Notes: generated by a model not told the origin, from the letters alone. A DNA stretch of 64,000 bases from Betaproteobacteria bacterium (GCA_025356395.1 JANXTA010000103.1:1-64000), one strand, 5' to 3'; shown: positions 21,552 to 30,585, numbered from the stretch's first letter. Numbers and translations: made by a program.

Positions 21552-23336
21552 ATGAGCGCTCTTCCCCGAACGATCAAGGACCAGCATCTCCCGCTCGAGC
21601 GCGTGATGCAGTGGCTGCTCGCCGACGGCATGGTCGAGGCCGCGCAGGCGGCTCTCCTGCAGCGCGATGCGGGACGCCTGCGCTGCGACACGCATCCGTT
21701 GATCGTCGTCGCCGAGGCCAAGCTCAAGTCGCTCGCGCCGCCGCATCGACTGCTGACGCTCGACGTCCTTTCCGAATGGCTCGCAGGCAAGGTCGAGCTG
21801 GCCTACACGCGTATCGATCCCCTCAAGGTCGACTTCTCGAAGATCGCCGACCTGATGTCGGTCAACTACGCGACCCGCTTTCGGATCCTGCCGATCGAGA
21901 TCAAGGCCAACGAGGTGGTGATCGCAACTTCGGAGCCTTATCTGGTCGAGTGGATCCCGGAGATGCAGCGCATCTGGCGGCGCGACGTGCGGCGGATGTT
22001 CGCCAACCCGGCCGACGTGACGCGCTATATCGCCGAGTTCTTCAGCCTCGCGCGTTCGGTCAAGGGCGCTGCGGCCAAGGGCGGCGCATCCGCGCAGAAC
22101 AGCTTCGAGCAGCTCGTCGAACTCGGCAGCGCGAAGGCGGGCAGCCGGCAATACGACTCCAACGATGCGCACATCGTGCAGATCGTCGACTGGCTGTGGC
22201 AATACGCCTTCGACCAGCGCGCGTCGGACATCCACCTCGAGCCGCGTCGCGACCAGGGCGTCGTGCGCTTTCGCATCGATGGCGTGCTCCATCAGGTCTA
22301 CCAGGTGCCCACGGCCGTCATGTCCGCCATGACCAGCCGCGTCAAGCTGCTGGGGCGGATGGACGTGATCGAGAAGCGGCGGCCCCAGGACGGGCGCATC
22401 AAGACGTTGACCGCGACCGGCGTTGAGGTCGAGTTGCGGCTTTCGACCTTGCCGACGGCCTTCGGCGAGAAGCTCGTGATGCGGATCTTCGATCCCGAAG
22501 TCGTCGTCAAGGACTTCGCCGAACTCGGCTTTTCCGACGACGATGCGCGGCGCTGGAACGCGATGACCGAACGGCCCTACGGCATCGTCCTGGTCACCGG
22601 TCCCACGGGCTCGGGCAAGACCACGACGTTGTATTCGACCCTGAAGACGCTCGCGACCGAGGAAGTCAACGTCTGCACGATCGAGGATCCGATCGAGATG
22701 GTCGAGGGCGCCTTCAACCAGATGCAGGTCCAGCACGGCATCGACCTCGGCTTCGCGGACGGCGTGCGCGCGCTGATGCGGCAGGACCCGGACATCATCA
22801 TGGTCGGCGAGATCCGCGACCTCGAGACCGCCGAGATGGCGGTGCAGGCGGCCCTCACCGGGCACCTCGTGTTCTCTACCGTACACACCAACGATGCGCC
22901 GTCGGCGATCACGCGACTGCTCGAACTCGGGGTGCCGCCCTACCTGCTGAACGCGACCGTGATCGGCATCATGGCGCAGCGTCTGGTCCGCACGCTGTGT
23001 CCACATTGCAAGACGCCGGGCACGGTCGAGCCCGAGATCTGGCGCGCGTTGATCGCGCCATTCAAGACCGAGCGGCCCATCGAACTGCAGCGGCCGGTCG
23101 GATGCATCGAATGCCGCATGACCGGCTACCGCGGCCGCACCGGCATCTACGAGATCCTCGAGATCACGACCGAGGTCAAGAAGCTGATCTCGACCGCGCC
23201 GAGCATCGATGCGATTCGTCAGCGCGGGCTGCGCGACGGCATGCGTCCATTGCGCGTGTCCGGCGCGATGAAGATCGTGGCGGGGATCACGACGGTCGAG
23301 GAAGTGCTGAAGGCGACGCCTCAGATCGACGGTTGA
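21552..23336 (+). CDS. Type II secretion/type IV pilus assembly ATPase (GspE/PilB family)
   Basis: A 594-residue hexameric motor ATPase. It has an N-terminal T2SSE-N domain (residues about 60-170), FDQRASDIHLEPRRDQG, Walker A GPTGSGKTTT near residue 350, the Asp and His boxes TIEDPIEMVEG and STVHTNDAPSAITR, and Walker B QDPDIIMVGEIRDLETAEMA. A zinc tetracysteine motif, CPHCKTPG plus CIECRMTGYRGRTG, lies near residues 483-520. No other secretion or pilus genes are in the window, so GspE and PilB cannot be told apart with certainty; the N-terminal domain resembles orphan GspE-like proteins. Confidence 0.85.
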   Translation: MSALPRTIKDQHLPLERVMQWLLADGMVEAAQAALLQRDAGRLRCDTHPLIVVAEAKLKSLAPPHRLLTLDVLSEWLAGKVELAYTRIDPLKVDFSKIADLMSVNYATRFRILPIEIKANEVVIATSEPYLVEWIPEMQRIWRRDVRRMFANPADVTRYIAEFFSLARSVKGAAAKGGASAQNSFEQLVELGSAKAGSRQYDSNDAHIVQIVDWLWQYAFDQRASDIHLEPRRDQGVVRFRIDGVLHQVYQVPTAVMSAMTSRVKLLGRMDVIEKRRPQDGRIKTLTATGVEVELRLSTLPTAFGEKLVMRIFDPEVVVKDFAELGFSDDDARRWNAMTERPYGIVLVTGPTGSGKTTTLYSTLKTLATEEVNVCTIEDPIEMVEGAFNQMQVQHGIDLGFADGVRALMRQDPDIIMVGEIRDLETAEMAVQAALTGHLVFSTVHTNDAPSAITRLLELGVPPYLLNATVIGIMAQRLVRTLCPHCKTPGTVEPEIWRALIAPFKTERPIELQRPVGCIECRMTGYRGRTGIYEILEITTEVKKLISTAPSIDAIRQRGLRDGMRPLRVSGAMKIVAGITTVEEVLKATPQIDG

Positions 23337-23525
23337 AGCGCGTTCGCGTACTGCAAGCAATGCATCGCGGGACCCCCGATGCATGCAGTTCCAGGCCCCT
23401 GGGTTTGACTTGATGCTCGCGAGCCGGCAGTTCCGTCGCTCGTCGATTGCCGCGGTCCATCGTACGGGCCTGGCCGCATTCGCAGCCGTGCCGATCGATC
23501 CATAAAAACAAGACAGAGACTGCAC

Positions 23526-24846
23526 ATGCATACCAATACCCCGACGAGCCCGGGCTCGTCCGACGCATCCATTCGCCGCGCGGGCGGCCATTCGACCGGT
23601 ATCACGCGGCGGCGCTGGCTTGCAGCGCTGGCGGCCATCGTGCTGTGCTTCGGCACCAGGGCACCTGCCGGCGCCGACGACGGCCACCGACGTGGCGACG
23701 ACGCACAGTGAGTCGGCACCTGGACCGCGAGTCCGCAACTGGCATGGGTACCCGCGCAGTTCGATGGCCAGACCCTCCGGCAGATCGTGCACACCAGCAT
23801 CGGCGGGGAGCGCGTGAGGGTCTGCCTGTCGAATGCCTTCGGTACCGATTCGCTGGTGATCGGCGCAGCGCACGTCGCGCTGCGAACGTCGGGGGGCTTC
23901 GATCAGGCCTGCGACGGATCGACCGCTGACCTTTAAAGGCGCGGCCTCGATCACCATTCCACCCGGTGCGCTCGTGGTCAGCGATCCAGTGGCCTTGTCG
24001 GTGCCCGAACTGGGTGACCTCGCGATTTGGCTCTACGTCCCCGGGCACGTGTCGGCTCTCACCGAGCATTCGCTCGGCCTGCGGACCACCTACGTTTCGG
24101 CGCCGGGAAATTTCACGGGCGCGCCGTCGATCGCAACGACGACTACACCGCAATCGTGGTTCTTCCTCGCAAGCGTCGAGAGAAGCGCGTCACGGGATGC
24201 CCGCACCATCGTCACGCCGGGCGATTCGATCACCGACGGCTACGCGTCGATGCCCGATGCCAACCGGCGCTGGCCGAACCGCCTCGCCGAACGGCTGCAG
24301 GCCGCACCGGGCTGCTTCCGCATCGCGGTCCTCGATCAGGGGATCAGCGGCAACCGGGTACTGCACGACTTCATCGGTCCCAACGCACTGGCGCGGCTCG
24401 ACCGTGACGTGCTGGTGCAGAGTGCTGTGCGTTCCGTGACAGTGCTGGAAGGCATCAACGACATCGGCATCCCGGGCGCTTTCGGTCTCGCCACCCAGGG
24501 CATCACCGCCGACGAGATCACCGCGGGACACCGCCAGATCATCGATCGCGCACACGCCCTCGGATTGACGTTGAACGGCGGTACGCTCACGCCGTACGAA
24601 GGCACTACGTTCCTGGGTTATTTCTCTGCGGCCGGGGAGGCCAAGCGGCAGGCCGTCAACCAGTGGATCCGCACCAGCCGCGCGTACGACGCGGTGGTCG
24701 ACTTCGATGCGGTGACACGTGATCCGTCCCATCATGTCCGCCGCCTGCCGGCCTACGACAGCGGCGACCATCTCCACCCTAACGACGCAGGCTATCGCGC
24801 GATGGGTGACGCAGTGAACCTGAACCTGTTCCGCGACGACGACTGA
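23526..24846 (+). pseudogene. Broken SGNH/GDSL-type secreted hydrolase
   Basis: Three pieces make one protein. Frame 1 starts at 23526 with a twin-arginine-like signal (ITRRRWLAALAAIVL) and stops at TGA 23709-23711. The same frame continues past the stop with family sequence (VGTWTASPQ, HTSIGGERVRVCLSNAFG). A six-G run at 23891-23896 then shifts the frame; removing one G joins it to TDRPLTFKGAAS and the catalytic part. That part has PGDSITDGY (nucleophile Ser), GISGN, EGIND, and SGDHLHPNDAGY (Asp and His). The active-site motifs remain, but two separate lesions argue for decay rather than one sequencing error. Family members are secreted esterases or acetylxylan esterases. Confidence 0.8.
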
Positions 24847-24939
24847 GCATGACCTTGTGCCGTCACGCGACCCACCGTGCCGCGTGACGGTCGAAGACGC
24901 AACAGACGCGCGCGACGCGATCCGTCGAAGACGCGTGCA

Positions 24940-25500
24940 TCAATCCAGGTCCCAACGACCGGGCATGTAGTTCCATCCCGGGCCGCGCTGCACCCAGTGT
25001 GCGGGCAACCAGTGCTCGCCCGGATGATGGCGCTCCCAATGTCCGGCGTCCCACACGTACTGGTTGCGCTCGAACTTCCAGTGGCCGCTGATCCAGATGA
25101 ATTCGACGCCTGGCGGCGGCGTGATCGCTTCGATGCGCGGTGCCGGCGGCGGACCCGCGGTCGTGACGAGTGTCACACCGCCGTTGTCGCGCACGACCTG
25201 CCAATGCGCGGGGTGATAGATCCACTCGTTGCCGCGCGGCGATCAGTACGCCTGCACGTAGACCTGATCGACACGCGGCTCGACCCAGCGTCCTGGCTCC
25301 CAGACCTAGCCGCCGCCGTCGAATTTCCAGTGGCCCGCGGCCCAGAAGAAATGCGAAGCCGGAGGCGGTGGAATCGCTTCGACGCGTGATGGCGGCGGTG
25401 CGAGCGTCGCTCGGAGCACGACGACCTCGCGTTGTGGTGGCGTCGCGCACGCGGACAGCGCGCAGGCGACGGCAAGCAGGACGCGAAGGCTGCGCTCCAC
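24940..25500 (-). pseudogene. Broken YXWGXW-repeat lipoprotein
   Basis: The frame starts at GTG 25500 behind GGAG. It encodes a lipoprotein signal (LLAVACALSAC) and then a Pro-rich region and repeated W/Y/G motifs (FFWAAGHWKFDGG, VWEPGRW, IWISGHWKFERNQYVWDAG, HWLPAHW, GWNYMPGRWDLD). Two in-frame stops interrupt it: TAG at 25306-25308 and TGA at 25243-25245. Sequence after each stop keeps the repeat pattern in the same frame, so the gene was a single open frame of about 186 residues. The TGA falls in QAY-stop-SPRGNEW, where Trp is expected. Confidence 0.75.
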
Positions 25501-25555
25501 GAAGACTCCGGTCTTGGAAACGACACGCGGCCCAGAGGCCGCGTGTCGGGTCACA

Positions 25556-26197
25556 TCAACCGCGTTCGACGTGGCCGTCGACGATGCGCACGCGCTCGCC
25601 TTCGCGATACGGGAACGGCGACACTTGCGTGAAGGTCCGCGTGCCGCCGTTGTCGAGGCGCACGATCATCTGGTGCTCGACTTCGGAGCGCACGTTCTTC
25701 TCGATCGCGTTGCCGCCGAAGCCGCCACCGACTGCACCGGCCACGGTGGCCAGCGCCTTGCCACGACCGGCGCCGACCATGTTGCCGAGCAGGCCACCCA
25801 CGACGGCTCCACCGACCGCACCGACACCGGTGCCCTGGCCCTTGACCTTAATTTCGCGAATCGAATCGACGACGCCGCAATCGCGGCACACCGGTGCTGC
25901 CTGCGCGATCGGCCGGGTTTCGTTGTAGGTCGGGGTCGTCGGGGCCGACTGTCCGTAGTTCGGCGGAGACGGGTTCGTGGATGCGATCTTCGGTGCGGCG
26001 GCGATGGGCTTTGGTTCCGGAGCGGCCGGTTGGACAGCTGCGACGGCGGGGGGGGCGGCGTAAGGCGAAGGCTGCGCGTCCGAATGGTTCATCACAAGCG
26101 CCGTGACGCCGACGGCTGCCAGCACGATCACCGAGATGGCGGCGGTGGCGACGAGCGGATGCAGATGCTGACGCTGGGGATTGTTGGTGGGTTCCAT
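25556..26197 (-). CDS. Membrane-anchored glycine-zipper (2TM) protein
   Basis: A 213-residue protein. An N-terminal anchor spans residues 15-36 (VATAAISVIVLAAVGVTALV). A Pro/Ala-rich linker precedes two Cys in VCRDCG. The glycine-zipper hairpin follows (GAVGGAVVGGLLGNMVG, then TVAGAVGGGFGGNAIE). The C-terminal segment IVRLDNGGTRTF, YREGERVRIVDG is like that of SlyB/17-kDa surface-antigen proteins. Such proteins sit in the envelope and their role is mostly structural or regulatory. It lies directly upstream of the broken YXWGXW lipoprotein gene on the same strand. Confidence 0.85.
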   Translation of the reverse strand: MEPTNNPQRQHLHPLVATAAISVIVLAAVGVTALVMNHSDAQPSPYAAPPAVAAVQPAAPEPKPIAAAPKIASTNPSPPNYGQSAPTTPTYNETRPIAQAAPVCRDCGVVDSIREIKVKGQGTGVGAVGGAVVGGLLGNMVGAGRGKALATVAGAVGGGFGGNAIEKNVRSEVEHQMIVRLDNGGTRTFTQVSPFPYREGERVRIVDGHVERG

Positions 26198-26398
26198 GAT
26201 TCTCCTGACTGAAGGGGCCGACGACTCAATAACGGATGACGGCTCGAAGCGTTGACGATGCCTTTGGAGGCCATCGCCCGGTGTCGGAGAGGCGCTGATT
26301 GAGCAGGTTTCCGACAGCCCGAACGCCTCAGCTTAGAGACTTGGACCTGGAAAAGTGCCGGCGCGACGGTCGCTCAAAAGTAACCGGTCGTGTCGAAA

Positions 26399-27574
26399 TT
26401 ATTTCGATAGCAGCCGCATGCCGCGCGACAGGCCCTCGAGCGTGATCGGTACCATGCGGTGCGCCATGATCTGGTTGATCACCGAGATCGACTGGCGGTA
26501 CTGCCACAACTGCTCGGGCTCGGGGTTGAGCCAGAGAAACTTGGGGAACTGGTCGGTCAGGCGTTGCAGCCACACCGCACCGGTCTCCTCGTTGTTGTAC
26601 TCGACGCTGCCGCCCGGCTGCAGGATCTCGTACGGACTCATGGTCGCGTCGCCGACCAGGATCAGCTTGGTGTCCGGCGTGTACTTGCGCAGCACGTCCC
26701 AGGTCGGCGTGCGCTCGGCGTGGCGACGCCGGTTGTTCTTCCACAGGTGGTCGTAGACGCAGTTGTGGAAGTAGAAGAAGTCCATGTGCTTGAACTCGGC
26801 CTTGGCCGCCGAGAACAGTTCCTCGGTGCGCGCGATGTGATCGTCCATCGTACCGCCCACGTCGAGCAGCATCAGCACCTTTACCTTGTTGCGACGCTCG
26901 GGGACCATCTTGATGTCGAGCCAGCCCGCATTGCGCGCCGTGGCGCCGATGGTGTCGGGCAGATCGAGTTCGAGGTCCGCGCCTTCGCGGGCGAACTTGC
27001 GCAGCCGGCGCAAGGCGATCTTGATGTTGCGCGTGCCCAGTTCGACCTGGTCGTCGTAGTCGCGGTAGGCCCGCGATTCCCAGACCTTGACCGCGGTCCG
27101 GTTGCCGCCCGACGGGCCGCCGATGCGGATGCCTTCGGGGTTATAGCCGCCGTTGCCGAAGGGCGACGTGCCGCCGGTGCCGATCCACTTGCTGCCACCC
27201 TCGTGGCGCTCCTTCTGCTCGCCGAGGATCTCCTTCAGGCGCTTCATCAGCGCGTCCCAGCCACCGAGCGCCTCGACCTGCGCCTTTTCCTCGGGCGTGA
27301 GTTCGTGGTCGAGCTTCTTCATCAGCCAGTCGAGCGGCAGGTCGCGCTGCAGGTCGACCTTCGCGGCCACGCCGTTGAAATAGGCGCCGAAGGCCTTGTC
27401 GAACTTGTCGTAGTTCTGCTCGTCCTTGACGAGCGCGGTGCGCGAGAAATAGTAGAAGTCGTCGATCGATGGGCCGATCACATCCTTCTTCAGGCCTTCG
27501 AGCAGGATCAGGTATTCCTTGATCGAGACCGGGATCTTGGCGGACTTCAGGGCGAAGAAGAAGTCGATCAGCAT
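26399..27574 (-). CDS. VWA-domain protein, CoxE-like
   Basis: A 391-residue protein. The N-terminal region begins MLIDFFFALKSAKIPVSIKE, a middle region is charged, and a Gly-rich linker (GTGGTSPFGNGGYNPEG) leads to a C-terminal VWA domain. The metal site near residue 238 reads LLDVGGTMDDH, that is DxGGT in place of the canonical DxSxS. No signal peptide is present. CoxE-like VWA proteins work with MoxR AAA+ ATPases as cytoplasmic maturation chaperones for enzymes or complexes. It is the last gene of the moxR-GNAT-VWA operon, 9 nt after the acetyltransferase. The 200 bp beyond its start-side neighbour (26198-26398) hold nothing recognisable. Confidence 0.87.
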   Translation of the reverse strand: MLIDFFFALKSAKIPVSIKEYLILLEGLKKDVIGPSIDDFYYFSRTALVKDEQNYDKFDKAFGAYFNGVAAKVDLQRDLPLDWLMKKLDHELTPEEKAQVEALGGWDALMKRLKEILGEQKERHEGGSKWIGTGGTSPFGNGGYNPEGIRIGGPSGGNRTAVKVWESRAYRDYDDQVELGTRNIKIALRRLRKFAREGADLELDLPDTIGATARNAGWLDIKMVPERRNKVKVLMLLDVGGTMDDHIARTEELFSAAKAEFKHMDFFYFHNCVYDHLWKNNRRRHAERTPTWDVLRKYTPDTKLILVGDATMSPYEILQPGGSVEYNNEETGAVWLQRLTDQFPKFLWLNPEPEQLWQYRQSISVINQIMAHRMVPITLEGLSRGMRLLSK

Positions 27575-27583
27575 GGGGTGCCT

Positions 27584-28171
27584 TCAGCGTTCGAGTTGGA
27601 ACTGCAGGTGGCGCTTCACCGCGGGCCACTCCGATTCGATGATCGAGAAGCAGACGGTGTCGCGGTAAGAACCGTCAGACGCGATCTGGTGATTGCGCAG
27701 CACGCCGTCCTGCTTGGCGCCGATCCGCGCGATCGCCGCGCGGCTCTGCTGGTTCATCCAGTGCGTGCGGAACTCGACAGCGATGCACTTCAGCGCCTCG
27801 AACGCATGCGTCAGCAGAAGCAGCTTGGCCTCGGTGTTGAGGCCCGTGCGCTGGACGCTCTTCGCATACCAGGTCGAGCCGATCTCGACGCGTCGGTGGG
27901 TCGCATCGATGTTCATGCAGGTCGTCATGCCACTGGCTTTGCCGCTGCCTGGATCGATCACCGCGAACGGCAACATGCTGCCCGAGCGTTGCAGGCCGAG
28001 TCGACGTTCGATCTCGGCGGCCATGCGGCCCGGTGCCGGCACCGACGTGTACCAGAGCTTCCACAACTCGCCGTCGGCCGCCGCCGCTTCCATCGCGTCG
28101 GCGTGCGCCGCCGTCAACGGTTCGAGGACGACCTTCTGGCCCGTGAGCGTCACGGGTTCGGCGAAAACCAT
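27584..28171 (-). CDS. GNAT-family acetyltransferase (RimJ/RimL-like)
   Basis: A 195-residue protein of the RimJ/RimL type. It has VVLEPLTAAHADAMEAAA at the N-terminus, the core HRRVEIGSTWYAKSVQRTGLNTEAKLL in two stretches, and IAVEFRTHWMNQQSRAAIAR as the 'E-x-R-T-x-x-x-N-x-x-S' motif. Family members acetylate N-termini or small molecules. It sits only 3 nt after moxR and 9 nt before the VWA gene. It is therefore cotranscribed with a MoxR/VWA pair, which is not the usual composition of these operons. Confidence 0.87.
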   Translation of the reverse strand: MVFAEPVTLTGQKVVLEPLTAAHADAMEAAAADGELWKLWYTSVPAPGRMAAEIERRLGLQRSGSMLPFAVIDPGSGKASGMTTCMNIDATHRRVEIGSTWYAKSVQRTGLNTEAKLLLLTHAFEALKCIAVEFRTHWMNQQSRAAIARIGAKQDGVLRNHQIASDGSYRDTVCFSIIESEWPAVKRHLQFQLER

Positions 28172-28174
28172 CGA

Positions 28175-29029
28175 CTAGCGGTTGTTCTTCGCCATGAACA
28201 CAAGACGCTCGAACAAATGCACGTCCTGCTCGTTCTTCAGCAGCGCGCCGTGCAGCGGCGGCACGATCGCCTTGCTGTCCTTGCTGTGCAGCGCCTCGGG
28301 CGGGATGTCCTCGGCCAGTAGCAGCTTCAGCCAGTCGAGCAGTTCGGACGTCGACGGCTTCTTCTTCAGGCCCGGCACATCGCGCATCTGGAAGAACGCG
28401 GCGAGCGCAGCGGCCAGCAGTTCCTTCTTGATGCCGGGATAGTGGACATCGACGATTGCCTGCATCGTCTCCTTGTCGGGGAACCGGATGTAGTGGAAGA
28501 AGCAGCGACGCAGGAACGCGTCGGGCAGTTCCTTCTCGTTGTTCGACGTGATGACGACCAGCGGTCGATGCCTCGCCTTCACGAGCTCGCGCGTCTCGTA
28601 GACGTAGAATTCCATGCGGTCGAGTTCGCGCAGCAGGTCGTTCGGGAATTCGATGTCGGCCTTGTCGATCTCGTCGATCAGCAGCACCACCGGCACGTCC
28701 GACGTGAAGGCCTGCCACAGAACCCCTCTGACGATGTAGTTGTGGATGTCCTTGACGCGATCGCCGCCGTCCACATCCGCCATCTGCGAATCACGCAGGC
28801 GGCTCACCGCGTCGTATTCGTAGAGCCCCTGCTGCGCTTTGGTGGTCGACTTGATGTGCCACTGCATCAGCGGCATGCCGAGTGCCGCGGCGACTTCCTC
28901 GGCGAGCATGGTCTTGCCGGTGCCCGGTTCGCCCTTGATCAGCAGAGGGCGCTGTAGCGTCAGCGCCGCGTTGACGGCGAGCTTGAGATCCTGGGTGGCG
29001 ACGTAAGTCTGCGAGCCTTCGAAGCGCAT
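28175..29029 (-). CDS. MoxR-family AAA+ ATPase
   Basis: A 284-residue ATPase. Walker A GEPGTGKT lies at residues 33-40, Walker B is VVLLIDEIDKAD, sensor 1 is VVITSNNEKELPDAFLRRC, and the arginine-finger region and lid follow (FHYIRFPD). MoxR ATPases act with VWA proteins to mature or assemble target complexes. The gene is first in a three-gene operon. The target enzyme is not encoded next to it. Confidence 0.92.
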   Translation of the reverse strand: MRFEGSQTYVATQDLKLAVNAALTLQRPLLIKGEPGTGKTMLAEEVAAALGMPLMQWHIKSTTKAQQGLYEYDAVSRLRDSQMADVDGGDRVKDIHNYIVRGVLWQAFTSDVPVVLLIDEIDKADIEFPNDLLRELDRMEFYVYETRELVKARHRPLVVITSNNEKELPDAFLRRCFFHYIRFPDKETMQAIVDVHYPGIKKELLAAALAAFFQMRDVPGLKKKPSTSELLDWLKLLLAEDIPPEALHSKDSKAIVPPLHGALLKNEQDVHLFERLVFMAKNNR

Positions 29030-29105
29030 GGCGGTAGCAATTCAGTCTGAGGAGGAGGGGCGCCGCTGCACGGGTCCGTGTGAACCGACCGGCGGGGTCG
29101 CTTTG

Positions 29106-29134
29106 AGTATAAAGGCTACACGTGCGTCTCCATC
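29106..29134 (-). promoter_or_regulatory. Possible promoter of the moxR operon
   Basis: On the minus strand, TGGAGA (29134 to 29129), a 17-base spacer, and TATACT (29111 to 29106) lie about 77 bases before the moxR start. On the plus strand the same AT-rich spot holds TATAAA (29108-29113), which could serve the cytochrome genes. Only hexamer matches support this. Confidence 0.35.
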
Positions 29135-29267
29135 CTGCATCGATCCGCTTCGTGGTCCCGGCTTGCCCGGCTACAATGTAAGTCGTCCTGAAAGCCGGGA
29201 TGCCGGCACCCGACCACCGCGTCGGCCCCTCCGACCGATCCACTTTCCTGCTTCGACCCATCCGCCC

Positions 29268-29654
29268 GTGACGATAAAATTTCTTGCGCTGTTCCGTAGG
29301 TCTGTTGGCGTTTCCGCACTGGCGGGCAGCGGGGTCCTCGCCCTCTCGTTGACTGGCATCTCGCCGGCTACGGGCCAGGGCGCTGCTCCGGCCGCGATCG
29401 TCGGCGATCCGGCGCGCGGCTTGGAGAAGTCGGCCACCTGTCTCGGATGCCACAGCATTCCCGGCTACAAGGCCGATTTCCCGGTTGTCTACAGCGTGCC
29501 GATGATCGGTGGTCAGAACGCCAAGTACATCGAGAACGCGCTCAAGGAATACCAAAAGGGCGAGCGTCGCTTTCCCAGCATGATCGCCACGGCGAAGTCG
29601 CTGTCGGACCAGGACATCGCCGATCTCGCGGCCTACTTTTCATCGCAGCGCTGA
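29268..29654 (+). CDS. Cytochrome c, single haem
   Basis: A 128-residue exported cytochrome. The hydrophobic signal VSALAGSGVLALSLTG precedes one haem site CLGCH and a likely axial Met in VPMIGGQNAKYI. It ends in the usual DIADLAAYFSSQ helix. It would carry electrons in the periplasm. The start is GTG 29268. It is 4 nt before a second cytochrome gene, so the two form a pair like the halves of a cytochrome c4. Confidence 0.87.
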   Translation: MTIKFLALFRRSVGVSALAGSGVLALSLTGISPATGQGAAPAAIVGDPARGLEKSATCLGCHSIPGYKADFPVVYSVPMIGGQNAKYIENALKEYQKGERRFPSMIATAKSLSDQDIADLAAYFSSQR

Positions 29655-29658
29655 GGAC

Positions 29659-30054
29659 ATGTCGATGATCCGTCTCCCCCGCCGTCTGGCTCTCCATCTC
29701 GGCCTCGTCACGACCATCTGCGTTAGCGTCGCCACGGCGTTGTTAAGCGGCGGCGCGCAGGCGCGCGGCAACGCCGACAACGGCAAGGAACTCGCGACCA
29801 AGAAGTATGCGTGCGCGTCGTGTCACGGCGCCAACTTCGCCACGCCGATCGATCCCAGCTACCCCAAGCTGGCCGGCCAGCATCAGGACTATCTGCGCGC
29901 GGCGCTGCTGGCCTATCAGAAGGGCGATCACCCCACCTTCGGCCGCAACAACGCCGTGATGGGTTCGCAAGCCAAGCCACTGTCGGCCCAAGAAATCGAC
30001 GACATCTCGGCCTACCTCGCAAGCCTCCCGCCGTCGCTGGTGCTCAAGCGCTAG
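29659..30054 (+). CDS. Cytochrome c, single haem
   Basis: A 131-residue exported cytochrome with signal peptide, haem site CASCH (residues about 52-56), PKLAGQHQDYLRAALLAYQKG, the axial Met likely in NAVMGSQA, and the C-terminal helix EIDDISAYLASLP. It is related to the upstream gene and to class I cytochromes c4/c553. A hairpin with a T-rich tail follows at 30074-30105. Confidence 0.88.
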   Translation: MSMIRLPRRLALHLGLVTTICVSVATALLSGGAQARGNADNGKELATKKYACASCHGANFATPIDPSYPKLAGQHQDYLRAALLAYQKGDHPTFGRNNAVMGSQAKPLSAQEIDDISAYLASLPPSLVLKR

Positions 30055-30073
30055 AGAGGTCCTGGCTTGCCAT

Positions 30074-30105
30074 GAAAGACGGCCGCGATGCGGCCGTTTT
30101 CTTTT
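30074..30105 (+). terminator. Rho-independent terminator after the cytochrome pair
   Basis: The stem ACGGCCGC/GCGGCCGT with a GAT loop is followed by TTTCTTTT on the plus strand. The A-rich 5' flank could let it also work for the convergent DUF1841 gene. Confidence 0.75.
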
Positions 30106-30110
30106 GGGAC

Positions 30111-30554
30111 TCAGTGCCTGATCGTGCTTCGCGCTCGACCTTCGACGCATCGGACATAGGCCTCGCCGTCGGGCGGCATGCGGTTGCGTTGCGCGGTCCA
30201 CAGCATCTCGCCCAGGCACTCCATCACCTCGTGATGGGCGTCGTGCATCGAACCCAGTGAACGTGTCAGTCGGTCGACCGCGCCCTTGATGCCCGGCGGC
30301 TGATCGATCGCCAGCTGCTCGGCGATCGACAGGTGCATCGACAGGTGCAGGAAGGGATTGGGCGCGCCCTCGCGAGGCTCGTAGGGATCGGGCTCGCCCT
30401 CCACGACCGGTGCGAGTGCCGGAAAATATTCGGGATGCAGCTCGATCCAGTCGCCGGCAATCGCCTCCAGCGGCGTGAGGATGGAACCGTCGCGCTTCTT
30501 GGCGAGCAGGTCGCGAAAAAAGCGACGCACTTCGTCGCGGGACGGATTGAACAT
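30111..30554 (-). CDS. DUF1841-family protein
   Basis: A 147-residue soluble protein. It begins MFNPSRDEVRRFF and has LTPLEAIAGDWIELHPEY, NPFLHLSMHLSIAEQLAID and HDAHHEVMECLGEMLW, all typical of DUF1841. This His-rich helical family is common in Beta- and Gammaproteobacteria and has no firm function. The His-rich motif HLSMHLS and the HDAHHEVME segment suggest metal binding, but that is inference. Confidence 0.88.
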   Translation of the reverse strand: MFNPSRDEVRRFFRDLLAKKRDGSILTPLEAIAGDWIELHPEYFPALAPVVEGEPDPYEPREGAPNPFLHLSMHLSIAEQLAIDQPPGIKGAVDRLTRSLGSMHDAHHEVMECLGEMLWTAQRNRMPPDGEAYVRCVEGRARSTIRH

Positions 30555-30585
30555 GGGCTTGCAGTTCGGGGCAGGACGACGGGAT

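Noticed and set aside
23337-23525. Intergenic stretch before the SGNH pseudogene, checked for IS ends or repeats
   Set aside because: No inverted repeats, target duplications or coding sequence seen.
21528-23957. An 809-codon minus-strand open frame opposite the GspE-type gene
   Set aside because: Codon-bias shadow of the real gene; composition and lack of motifs show it is not coding.
26198-26398. Gap between the glycine-zipper and VWA genes, checked for a small RNA or tRNA
   Set aside because: No tRNA fold, strong hairpin or T-run; nothing can be supported.
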